A DNA stretch of 64,000 nt from Streptomyces sp. NBC_01233. GTDB lineage: Bacteria > Actinomycetota > Actinomycetes > Streptomycetales > Streptomycetaceae. The notes under the pieces are model-generated. The model was not told where the DNA came from. It made no database searches and saw only the letters and a program-made list of their open reading frames with translations. The stretch is taken from contig NZ_CP108514.1 of the NCBI RefSeq assembly GCF_035989305.1, positions 9,714,501 to 9,778,500 on the forward strand, read 5' to 3'. Positions 34,287 to 42,757 of the stretch are shown in pieces (the stretch's first letter is position 1; the number at the start of each line of letters is the position of its first letter). Both the position numbers and the translations under genes were made by a program.

Positions 34287-34544
34287 CAGGCGCTCTTGAC
34301 GCTGTTCCTGTTCTCCTTCACCGCGAGCTGGAACAACTTCTACGGCGCCCTCGTCATGCTGAACGACAAGGACCTGTACCCCGTCAGCCTCGGCCTCCAC
34401 ATGTGGAACATCTCGACGACGGAGAGCCCGGAGATGTACTCGCTGGCCATCACCGGCTCGCTCGTGGCCGTGGTCCCGCTGCTGATCGCCTTCCTCTGCC
34501 TCCAGCGCTTCTGGCGCTCCGGACTGACGACCGGCGCGGTGAAG
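34287..34544 (+). pseudogene. Carbohydrate ABC permease (MalG-like), C-terminal remnant
   Basis: About 85 residues, LTLFLFSFTASWNNFYGALV, DLYPVSLGLHMWN and LQRFWRSGLTTGAVK, match the C-terminal end of CUT1-type sugar permeases, including the last two helices. The usual stop after GAVK is absent, so the frame runs on into arginine/proline-rich sequence. The N-terminal two thirds and any binding protein or partner permease are gone. It is probably left over from a sugar-uptake operon that accompanied the hydroxyacid dehydrogenase. Confidence 0.7.
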
Positions 34545-34697
34545 TGGCCGATGCCCGCGCCCCGCCCCGCACGTCCCGACCACCTGCACCGACGGGCTCG
34601 GCGCGCCGGGGGAGCATCCCGCTTGCCGGGCACGTGCGCCCGAGGACCCGGGACCTGCCCAAGGACCGGCTCGTCCTTGCCGTTTCCGCTCACGTGA

Positions 34698-36821
34698 TCA
34701 CCGGGCCCCCGCCGTCGGATCGGGCCGCGGGTCGGCTCCCGTGCCCGGGCGGGACAGGGTGCTCGGCCACCAGACGCGCGGGCCGATGTCGATGACGAGG
34801 GCCGGGACCAGCAGGGAACGCACGACGAGGGTGTCCAGCAGGACGCCGAACGCGACGATGAAGGCGATCTGGACGAGGAAGGCCAGGGGGATCACCATCA
34901 GCGCGGCGAAGGTCGCGGCGAGGACCACACCGGCGGACGTGATGACCCCGCCCGTGGTGACGAGCCCCCGCAGAACGCCCTGGCGGGTGCCCAGGGCGAA
35001 GGATTCCTCCCGCACGCGGGACATGAGGAAGATGTTGTAGTCGACGCCGAGGGCCACCAGGAACACGAACCCGTAGAGCGGCACGGAGGCGTCCGTTCCG
35101 CTGAAGCCCAGCAGGTGCTCGAAGACGAGCGCGGACACGCCCAGCGTCGCCAGGAAGTTGAGGGCGACCGTCGCCACGAGCAGGACGGGCACGAGCAGGG
35201 AACGCAGCAGGGCGACCAGGATCAGCAGGATGATGCCGAGCACGACCGGGACGATCACGGCGCGGTCGCGGGCCGAGGTCTGCTGGGTGTCGAACCGCTG
35301 GGCCGTGTAGCCCCCGACCAGCGCGTCGGCACCCGGCACCGCGTGCACCCGCTCGCGCAGCCCCTGGACCGTCTCCTTCGCGGCGTCGCTGTCGGCCGCC
35401 GCCTCCAGCGTGGCGTCCAAGCGCACCCGGCCGTCCACGACGAGCGGAGCCCCCGAGCCCGGACGGCCGCTCGCGGTGACGGGGACGACCGCCGCGACAC
35501 CCTCCGTGCCCTCGGCCGCCGCCCGTACCTCGGCCACCCGCCCCGCGTCGGTGATGATGACGGCCGGGTTGCCCGAACCGCCGGGGAAGTGCCGGGCGAG
35601 GGTCTGCTGGGCGCCGACCGAGGGCGCGTCGTTGACGAAGATCTCGTCCAGTGGCACGCCCTTGGACGACAGGGAGGGAGAGAACCCGGCCAGGACCACG
35701 AGCAGGAGGGCCGTGGACATCCACACGCGCCGCGGTGACCGGTCGAGCAGCCCTGCGATACGGCGCCACACGCCGTGGCCCTCGGCCGACGCGTCGGCCG
35801 GCCCGGGGGTGGCGGGCCAGTAGGCGGCCCGGCCCAGCAGCACGAGAACGGCCGGCAGGAAGGTCAGGGAGCTCAACACCGCGCAGACGATGCCGATCGC
35901 GCCGACCGGCCCGAGAGCCCGGTTGTTCGTCAGGTCGCTCGCCAGCAGAGCCAGCAGCCCCAGCGCCACGGTCGCCGCGCTCGCGGTGACCGCGCCGGCC
36001 GACCGGCGCACGGCGGCCAGCACCGCCTCCACCCGGTCGCCCCGTACGACGAGCTCTTCCCGGAAACGCGCTGCCAGGAGGAGGGCGTAGTCGGTCGCCG
36101 CCCCGATCACCAGGATCGACAGAATGCCCTGCACCTGGCCGTCCACCCGGACGGCGCCCCGGTCGGCCAGGGCGTACACCACCGCGCTGGCCAGGCCGAG
36201 TGCGAACACCGCGCTGATGATGATCACCAGGGGCAGCAGCACGCTGCGGTAGACCAGCAGCAGGATCAACAGCACGGCTCCGAGCGCCACGCCCACGAGC
36301 AGCCCGTCGATACCGGCGAAAGCGTCGGACAGGTCCGCCTGGCTGGCGGCCGGCCCCGCGATCCGGACCGAGGTGCCCGGCACCGCCTGAGCGGCCTGCC
36401 GCACCTCGTCCAGGACCGCCGGCAGCTCCTCGCCCAGGCCGGGCGCGAGCGGCACGACGGCCTGGATCGCCAGGCCGTCGACGGAGACGGCGGCGGGTGA
36501 GGGCGGGCCGGCGATCCCGGGACGGCCGGCGAGGTCCCCGACCGCCCGCGCGGCAGCCTCCTGCTGGCCGGCGCTCACCCGGGCCGCCCCGTGCGCCGTC
36601 CACACGATGACCGCCGGGACGGACTGCGCCCCCTCGAACACCTTGCGGGCTTCGAGGACCTGCGTCGACTCTGCGCTCCGGGGCAGGAAGGCCGCCTGGT
36701 CGTTCGTGGCGACCTCCCGCAGTTTCCCCGCGTACGGTCCGAGCGCCGCGCCGATGCCGAGCCAGACGAGCAGCAGCGCGAGCGGAACGATCCAGCGGGC
36801 CCAGCGCGGTGCGATTCTCAA
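34698..36821 (-). CDS. MMPL/RND-family exporter
   Basis: This 707-residue membrane transporter has two repeats. Each has a helix, a large external domain, and a helix bundle with the proton-relay motif: GAATDYALLLAARFREEL in the first, GVDYNIFLMSRVREE in the second. It is a paralogue of the other MMPL transporter in the window but lacks a DUF2993 partner. A TTG at 36821 has GAGAAGGGA 6 nt upstream and is chosen; an in-frame GTG at 36839 is the alternative. Direct repeats about 125 bp upstream may be operator sites. The substrate is unknown; the family exports lipids or hydrophobic compounds. Confidence 0.87.
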   Translation of the reverse strand: MRIAPRWARWIVPLALLLVWLGIGAALGPYAGKLREVATNDQAAFLPRSAESTQVLEARKVFEGAQSVPAVIVWTAHGAARVSAGQQEAAARAVGDLAGRPGIAGPPSPAAVSVDGLAIQAVVPLAPGLGEELPAVLDEVRQAAQAVPGTSVRIAGPAASQADLSDAFAGIDGLLVGVALGAVLLILLLVYRSVLLPLVIIISAVFALGLASAVVYALADRGAVRVDGQVQGILSILVIGAATDYALLLAARFREELVVRGDRVEAVLAAVRRSAGAVTASAATVALGLLALLASDLTNNRALGPVGAIGIVCAVLSSLTFLPAVLVLLGRAAYWPATPGPADASAEGHGVWRRIAGLLDRSPRRVWMSTALLLVVLAGFSPSLSSKGVPLDEIFVNDAPSVGAQQTLARHFPGGSGNPAVIITDAGRVAEVRAAAEGTEGVAAVVPVTASGRPGSGAPLVVDGRVRLDATLEAAADSDAAKETVQGLRERVHAVPGADALVGGYTAQRFDTQQTSARDRAVIVPVVLGIILLILVALLRSLLVPVLLVATVALNFLATLGVSALVFEHLLGFSGTDASVPLYGFVFLVALGVDYNIFLMSRVREESFALGTRQGVLRGLVTTGGVITSAGVVLAATFAALMVIPLAFLVQIAFIVAFGVLLDTLVVRSLLVPALVIDIGPRVWWPSTLSRPGTGADPRPDPTAGAR

Positions 36822-36839
36822 AGCGAGTCCCTTCTCCAC

Positions 36840-37790
36840 GACGTTCGAGTCGGTCCTGATGAATGTGATTCAAATGAGAGACCACCTGCTGGTGCCGTCG
36901 CGGCACCGACAGCCCCTCACCTCCACTTCCGGCCGACGCCTCGATTCGGTTGCAGCGTCGGTTGCACCGATCTTGCTTCTTGTACGAAGGCGTGGCACGA
37001 CGCCGCGGCGGGGGTACGGGGCCGGGCGCGAGCGGACTGACATCCGGGGCCCGGCGAGACCGGGACCGGGGCGGCACCGGGGCAGGACCGGCCACGGTAC
37101 GACGGTACGAGCGAGCCCAGCCCGCCCGGCATGCGCGCGGGCGGCCGCCGCGGTCTGCTCGACCTCAGCGCGAGCTCCACCGAGTCCGCCGCCGTGGCCG
37201 GCCGCGCATGGCAACGGTGGGCGGACCTGTCCGTCCGCCATCCCGCTCCTCAGCCCTACGAGCTGCTCCCGGAACGCAGCAAGGCGGAGAGGGGCGTACC
37301 GCCCTTCGCCCGGTTCTCCGTGGAGGGGGAGCCGGCCCCCTGGACACCGGGGTGCGAGCGCTACCAGGCACAGTCCCTCATCGGCGCCTACCTGTCAGCG
37401 CTGGACGAACTCAAGAGCGCAGCCCGCACCCACCGGTACGGCTGGCCTGCGGCGGTCGCGCCGCGTGCCCGCACGCACCGGACATCGCTCTCCTCGTCCA
37501 CCCGCACCTTCACATCTGACCAGCACATACGTGGGCGGACCGGTCCTGTGCGGCCCGGCCGTGCTCGACCCGGCCGTGCTCGGCCCGCTGCGCGACGGCG
37601 CATGCGACGCAGTCGGAGAGCGTGCCGGAGCGCCACACCCGGCGCACCCTGCCGCTGGAGGAGTACCGCACCCTGCCCAGCTCGCCGGGGGGCCTGCTCC
37701 GCGCGCCGAACCGGACGCGTCGGCAGCGGAGTTGAGCCAGTCCTGGCGGCTGGGGCCGGTGTGCCTGGTGGCGGTGACGGCCGCTATGTA
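36840..37790. other. Gene-poor stretch
   Basis: About 950 bp holds no gene I can support. Open frames here (for example 37131-37519) have no ribosome site and no domain I know; one reads LSASSTESAAVAGRAWQRW and ERYQAQSLIGAYLSALDELK, which looks like protein-derived but decayed sequence. The only clear structures are the direct repeats at 36946-36966. Confidence 0.5.
36946..36966. promoter_or_regulatory. Direct repeat TCGGTTGCA upstream of the MMPL exporter
   Basis: TCGGTTGCA occurs at 36946-36954 and again at 36958-36966, a 12-bp period. It is in the upstream region of the minus-strand MMPL gene. This is a candidate binding site; no regulator gene is adjacent. Confidence 0.35.
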
Positions 37791-39077
37791 ATGTCACATC
37801 GCATGATGCTCTTACGTCGTGCGGCATCGGTCGCCGCCCTTCTCGTCACCGTCGTCCCCGTGGCGGTCGCCTCGCCCGCGCACGCGGCCGACGGCGCGTC
37901 CGCCTGCCGCCTCCCGGTGTCCGTACCGCTCGACGCCGAACAGGCGCGGCTCGCGGACGCCCGCACCACCGCCCTGGTCGAGCGAGCCGGGTTCGGGGAC
38001 TTCGTACGGCGGTTTCCCGCCGCCCTGTGCACGACGCGCAGCCCGGCCGAGGCCGAACGGCTCCTCGACTCCTGGGGCCGGACCCTCTGGCAGGCCTCCG
38101 TACGGCGGGCCCAGGGACAACGGCCCGGCGGCGGCCTCGCCCCCGGGGACGACCGGCCGCTGTACTGGGCGCGGCTCGGTATGACCGCCGAACTCGCCCG
38201 CTGGCAGCCGCAGTTCACCGTGGATCGGGCGGCACTCCGCGCCCGCTTCGAGGACGCCTCCCGCGGTCTCACCGACAACGCCTTCCGGACGGCGCCCGGT
38301 GTACGAAGGCTCTTCATCAGCGGGTTCGACCCCTTCGGGCTCGACGCGGAGATCCGCCGCGCCAACCCGTCCGGATCGGCCGCCCTGCAGCTCAACGGGC
38401 GGCGCGTGACCCTCGCCGACGGCAGCCCGGCCGAGATCCGCGCCGTCGTACTGCCCGTCCGGTACGCCGACTTCGACGCCGGCACGGTGGAGCGGGCGTT
38501 CGCCCCGCGCCTGGCCGCCGGCCCCGCCTCGGCCGACGTCATCACCACCGTCAGCCAGGGCTACCCCGGCATCTTCACCCTGGAGGACTGGGCGGGGCGG
38601 GCGCGGTCCGCCGACCCGTACCCCGACAACGCGCGTGCCCTCTCCGGCGGCACCCGCGAGCGTCCGGTGACGGCCCCCGGCCTCGGCCCGGGCCCGGAGT
38701 TCATCCGCACCACGCTGCCCGCCGACGCGGTGACCGCCGCCGTGCAGACCCCGTACCCGGTCCTCCTCAACACCGAGGTGACCGAGATCCCGGCGGGCGC
38801 CGCGGCCCCCGTCGACCGCACCGACGGCCCGACGCCCGGCTCGAGGGCCGTCGCGGGCGGCGGGGGCGGCTACCTGTCCAACGAGGTCGCCTACCGCTCC
38901 AACCGGCTGCGCGCCGAAGTCGCCCCGCACCTGCCCGGCGGCCACCTCCACACCCCGGTGCTCACCGGTCTGCCGGCCGACCCCCAGTTGCTGACCGGCC
39001 CCGAGTTCGAACGCAACGAGAGCGCGATCACCGCGCAGGTCCGCGCCGTCCTCGAACACGCCGCCGTACGGCGGTAG
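37791..39077 (+). CDS. Secreted pyroglutamyl-peptidase-like (peptidase C15) protein
   Basis: This 428-residue exported protein has a signal peptide, RRAASVAALLVTVVPVAVAS, cleaved near AHA. It then has a roughly 130-residue actinobacterial N-terminal extension and a C15 core. The core begins LFISGFDPFGLD, followed by RRANPSGSAALQLNG, where the family glutamate and proline motifs lie. I do not find the usual catalytic cysteine segment clearly, so activity is uncertain. ATG 37791 and the ATGs at 37803 and 37806 all lack a ribosome site. It would act outside the cell on N-terminal pyroglutamate. Confidence 0.75.
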   Translation: MSHRMMLLRRAASVAALLVTVVPVAVASPAHAADGASACRLPVSVPLDAEQARLADARTTALVERAGFGDFVRRFPAALCTTRSPAEAERLLDSWGRTLWQASVRRAQGQRPGGGLAPGDDRPLYWARLGMTAELARWQPQFTVDRAALRARFEDASRGLTDNAFRTAPGVRRLFISGFDPFGLDAEIRRANPSGSAALQLNGRRVTLADGSPAEIRAVVLPVRYADFDAGTVERAFAPRLAAGPASADVITTVSQGYPGIFTLEDWAGRARSADPYPDNARALSGGTRERPVTAPGLGPGPEFIRTTLPADAVTAAVQTPYPVLLNTEVTEIPAGAAAPVDRTDGPTPGSRAVAGGGGGYLSNEVAYRSNRLRAEVAPHLPGGHLHTPVLTGLPADPQLLTGPEFERNESAITAQVRAVLEHAAVRR

Positions 39078-39271
39078 CCGCCGCCCCGCCTGCAGAGCGT
39101 CACCCGGCCATGGGGCAGGATGGCAGCCCGTTCCGGATGCGTACACACGCCCGAACGCGGTTTACAGCACGACGAACTGACAGGTGACAAGGTGACGACA
39201 CACCTCATACGACGGTCGGCAGCGTCCGCCGCCACGCCCCCGGGCCCGGGCCGCGCAGCGGAGGGGGTCCG

Positions 39272-40420
39272 TTGAACCGCGACCTCGTCCTGCACGACTG
39301 GCTGGTCGCAGGCATCGCGTTGGCGGCGGGCGCCGCGGCCGGGCTGCTGCTGCGCGCCCTCCTGCGGTGGCTGGGCCGGCACGCCGAACGGACCCGGTGG
39401 CGGGGGGACGACGTCATCGTCGACGCGCTGCGCACCATCGCCCCGGGTGCCGCGCTCATCGCGGGCGCCGCGGTGGCCGCCACGACCTTGCCGCTGACCG
39501 CGCGGGTCTCAGGGTTCGTGAACCAGTCCCTGACCGCGCTGCTCATCCTCATCGCCACGCTCAGCGCGGCGCGGGTCGTCGCGGGCCTCGTCCAGTCCGT
39601 GGCGGGCGCGCGCACCGGGGTGGCCGGTTCGGCGTCCATCTTCGTCAACATCACGCGGATCGTGGTCCTCGTGATGGGCGTGCTCGTCGCCCTGGAGACC
39701 CTGGGCGTGTCCATCGCGCCGCTGGTCACCGCCCTGGGCGTGGGTGGTCTGGCGGTGGCCCTGGCGCTCCAGGACACCCTCGCGAACCTCTTCGCCGGGG
39801 TGCACATCCTCGCCTCGAAGACCGTGCAGCCGGGTGACTACATCCGGCTCACCAGCGGCGAGGAGGGGTACGTCGTCGACATCAACTGGCGCAACACCGT
39901 GGTGCGCAACCTGTCGAACAACCTGGTCATCATCCCCAACGGGCGTCTCGCGCGGACGAACATGACCAACTACACCCAGCCGGAACAGCAGTTCTCGATC
40001 CTGGTCCAGGTGGGAGTGGGCTACGAGAGCGACCTGGAGCACGTCGAGCGGGTGACCCTCGAGGTCGTCGACAGCGTGATGGCCGACATCAACGGTGCGG
40101 TTCCCGACCACGAAGGGGCCGTCCGCTTCCACACGTTCGCGGACTCCCGCATCAACTTCACCGTGATCCTGGGCGTCGGCGAGTTCAGCGACCAGTACCG
40201 GATCAAGCACGAGTTCATCAAGCGCCTGCACCGCCGGTTCCGTGCGGAGGGCATCTCGATCCCCGCCCCGACCCGCACGGTCGCCCTCCAACGGGACGAG
40301 CTCCCGACGTCGTCCCCGCACACACCGGTACCCCACCAGCGCGGGGCATCGCGGTCACCGTCGCCGTCACCCGCAGACGCCTCGCCACCACCGGCAAGGA
40401 CAGACGCCGTCACCCAGTGA
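39272..40420 (+). CDS. MscS-family mechanosensitive ion channel
   Basis: This 382-residue membrane protein has four hydrophobic segments up to about residue 165. The pore helix is followed by the family signature, VTALGVGGLAVALALQDTLA and NLFAGVHI. The beta domain (GDYIRLTSGEEGYVVDINWR, VIIPNGRLARTNMTNY) and a C-terminal cytoplasmic cage complete it. TTG 39272 is the likely start, with GGAGGGGG about 5 nt upstream. The channel releases solutes on hypo-osmotic shock. A proline/serine-rich tail follows residue 340. Confidence 0.9.
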   Translation: MNRDLVLHDWLVAGIALAAGAAAGLLLRALLRWLGRHAERTRWRGDDVIVDALRTIAPGAALIAGAAVAATTLPLTARVSGFVNQSLTALLILIATLSAARVVAGLVQSVAGARTGVAGSASIFVNITRIVVLVMGVLVALETLGVSIAPLVTALGVGGLAVALALQDTLANLFAGVHILASKTVQPGDYIRLTSGEEGYVVDINWRNTVVRNLSNNLVIIPNGRLARTNMTNYTQPEQQFSILVQVGVGYESDLEHVERVTLEVVDSVMADINGAVPDHEGAVRFHTFADSRINFTVILGVGEFSDQYRIKHEFIKRLHRRFRAEGISIPAPTRTVALQRDELPTSSPHTPVPHQRGASRSPSPSPADASPPPARTDAVTQ

Positions 40421-41544
40421 CCTGCACCCGGCCGGTACCTTGTTCACGGGTCGATCACGAGCAAGGCGGAGCACCCCCGGCCCGCGCTGGTTTCGGCCGT
40501 TCGCCGCAGCTCGGAGTCAAGCCGTGTACCGGTGGGCCGAGTAGGTCAGGTAGCCGGCGTCGCCGCCTTGCGCGTGTTCGGGCACTTCGGCGGTGCCCAG
40601 CGCGCGCGGTGTCGGAGCCGGCCGGGGCCCGGCCGGGGTGAAGACCTTTGCGACGGCGGGGACGGCGGAGGGCCCGACCGGCTGCAGGCCGGTGGTGTCG
40701 GGATGTGAGACCCGGCCGCCGTGCATGAGCCAACAGCGCCTTCATCCCGCTGCTCTCCTCGCGGCGCGGCGTCCGCAAGGGCCTGGCGTTCCTGTTGTCG
40801 TGGCTTGCCAACCTGGTTGTGGTGATCGCGTGCGTGGTGCTGCTGACCGGTGGTGCCCCCCGGCCCGCCACACCGCGCCCTCGACCGCCGCGGCGTGTGC
40901 GAAACTCGCCATCGGCCTGGGGATGGTGCGGGCACCGTGTGCGTGCGGGCCGGGGCGGTGGCGTACAGGTCGGCCTGCAGCTGTCGGTGGTGCTCGTGGA
41001 GCCGGTGGCACGGCCTTGGGGCACCGCGCGCAGGAGTTCCGCGTGGAGACGAGAGCGGCCTGGGAGGAAGCCGTGCTGCTCCGGGAAGCAGCAGGCCTGG
41101 CCCGGCGTCCCCGCGCCCCGCGCGCATGGCGGGTACGCCGGGCCGTGGTTTGCCGCCCAACCCGCCTGGCACCGGTCCACCCCGCACGCCGCCGCGCCCG
41201 GATCCCGGTCGGGGCCGGCCGGGGCGGTCCCGTACGTGCTGACCCTCGACGAGGGAGTCCGCTCCATGGCAAGCCCGCACTCCCACCCCCACCCGCACCC
41301 TTGCCCGGTGAACTGCCGCATACGGGCCGCATGGCCGCCGCCGTGCACCAGGCCGTCGCCGCCGTCATTGCGACCGCCGTACCCAGCCTGTGCCCGAAGC
41401 CTTCGCCGCAGCGCCCGAGCCCGCCCCTGCGGGAACCTCTCGTCGCACATGGCCGGCCACCCGGCTCACGCGGCACGAACTTGGAGGCTGCCGTGGAGGT
41501 TCGGGCTCATCAGCACCGTTTCCACCCGGACCGGCGCGTGGCCG
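40421..41544. other. Gene-poor stretch with a hydrophobic protein scrap
   Basis: About 1.1 kb holds overlapping GC-rich frames on both strands but no gene with a start site and known domain. At 40729-40860 the plus strand reads FIPLLSSRRGVRKGLAFLLS and WLANLVVVIACVVLLTGG, two helices resembling GAP/Sap-type membrane proteins. It has no start and loses its frame after the helices. It is probably a decayed gene. Confidence 0.4.
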
Positions 41545-41913
41545 TCAGGAATGCACGGCGGCCCGGTCGGACTCGCTGCGCAGAACGCAGAACTCGTTGC
41601 CTTCGGGATCAGCGAGGATGGCCCAGCCTGAACCATCGGGGTTCCGGTGATCGGCGACAAAGGTGGCACCGAGGCTCAGCAGCCGGTCCACCTCCTGATC
41701 GCGCGAGGTCTCGGGGCGCAGACACAGATGGATCCGGTTCTTGATCGTCTTGGGCTCGGGCACCTGGTTGAAGTACAGCACCGGGCCTTCCGCCAGCAAC
41801 ACCTGAGTCTCCCGGGCACCCGGTCCGTCCTCCGGATGCAGCGGACGGCCTGTCACACTGCTCCAGAACCGGGCCAGCTCGTAGGCATCCGCACAGTCAA
41901 TCGCCACCTGCAC
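41545..41913 (-). CDS. VOC (glyoxalase/bleomycin-resistance fold) family protein
   Basis: This 122-residue single-domain VOC protein begins VQVAIDCADAYELARFW and ends ILADPEGNEFCVLRSESD. The middle VPEPKTIKNRIHLCLRP is typical of a common actinobacterial subfamily. GTG 41913 is the assumed start, with GGGAAG just upstream. Possible metal ligands are H in RIHLCL and E in GNEF. Function is unknown. Its 5' end abuts the truncated RiPP gene on the other strand, a likely deletion boundary. Confidence 0.75.
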   Translation of the reverse strand: MQVAIDCADAYELARFWSSVTGRPLHPEDGPGARETQVLLAEGPVLYFNQVPEPKTIKNRIHLCLRPETSRDQEVDRLLSLGATFVADHRNPDGSGWAILADPEGNEFCVLRSESDRAAVHS

Positions 41914-42037
41914 GCTTCCCGGCCCCGCCACCGGGGGCGCCGGGACGGCCCGCACGCTGACCGGCGGTGGGCCCCGCCTCGACCTGGCCCGGCTGGAACT
42001 GTTCTGCCGGGCCGCCGAACTGCTGCTCGGGGAAGCC

Positions 42038-42757
42038 GTGTTCACCGTCGGGGCCGACCCGGGGCACGCCCGCGGCCGCGCCCTGCGCCACGCTGCCGCA
42101 CGCCGCCTCGCCGCCGCCGTCCCGGACGGCCGCACCGCGGTGGAGCCGGCCCGATGGTCCGGCCACCCGCAGCTCGGCCACTGGTGGACGACCCTGACCG
42201 ACCGGCTCGGCATTGCCGCGCGACTGGAGGTGCACCGTGCGGCGCCCCGTGCGGAGGCATACCGGGCCGTGGTCCGCCGCGACGTGCCGGGGCCGGGGCC
42301 GGCGCACGGGCCGGGCCCGGTGCTCGGCGAGGCCGTCGAGGCGACGCCCGGTGACGCCGCCTCCTTCGCCGCGCTGGCCGCCGTCACCGCCGTCTGCACC
42401 GCCGCGGCCGGGGCGTCCGCCGGCCGGCCACGGCCCTCCGGCGGCGCGGTCGCCCCGCTGGCGGCGGCCGGTGTGCGGACCGCGGCCTGGGAGGAGCTCG
42501 GCTGGACAGGGGGCTGGCTCGCCGACCTGGCCGGGCGCGAGGAAGCCTTCCAGAACACCCTGCACCAGCTGTCCGGAGCCGGCCGCGTGGTCACGCCCGT
42601 CACGCCCGTCACGCCCGTCACGCCGGACTCCGCACCGGACCTCGCACCGGACCTCGCACCGGACCTCGCACCGGACTTCTCAGCGGACCCCGAACCCGCC
42701 GGCCTGCTGCGCTCCTTCGGCTTCACCGTGCTGCGCACCGCCGAGGAGGCCCGATGA
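42038..42757 (+). CDS. RiPP-cluster partner protein, apparently 5'-truncated (LazD-like position)
   Basis: The frame is open from 41885 and reads like protein from about 41945 (RLDLARLELFCRAAELLLGE), but the only start codons are internal, GTG 42038 being first. The 5' part is therefore probably missing. The product, at least 239 residues, has no domain I can name. It is rich in alanine and arginine and contains DNA-encoded repeats of VTP and APDL. Its stop overlaps the YcaO start (ATGA). By position before the YcaO and elimination/dehydrogenase genes it matches the leader-binding partner (LazD-like) of lactazole-type clusters; this is inferred from gene order. Confidence 0.5.
   Translation: MFTVGADPGHARGRALRHAAARRLAAAVPDGRTAVEPARWSGHPQLGHWWTTLTDRLGIAARLEVHRAAPRAEAYRAVVRRDVPGPGPAHGPGPVLGEAVEATPGDAASFAALAAVTAVCTAAAGASAGRPRPSGGAVAPLAAAGVRTAAWEELGWTGGWLADLAGREEAFQNTLHQLSGAGRVVTPVTPVTPVTPDSAPDLAPDLAPDLAPDFSADPEPAGLLRSFGFTVLRTAEEAR
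42590..42679. repeat. Two in-frame tandem repeat arrays
   Basis: GTCACGCCC or GTCACGCCG occurs four times from 42590 to 42625 (9-bp period), then GCACCGGACCTC or its variant occurs four times from 42632 to 42679 (12-bp period). Both periods are multiples of three, so they only lengthen a VTP/APDL linker. Such arrays can vary by slippage. Confidence 0.8.

Noticed and set aside
37131..37790. N-terminal extension of the pyroglutamyl-peptidase frame
   Set aside because: The signal peptide near 37803 marks the real start, and upstream residues look non-coding.
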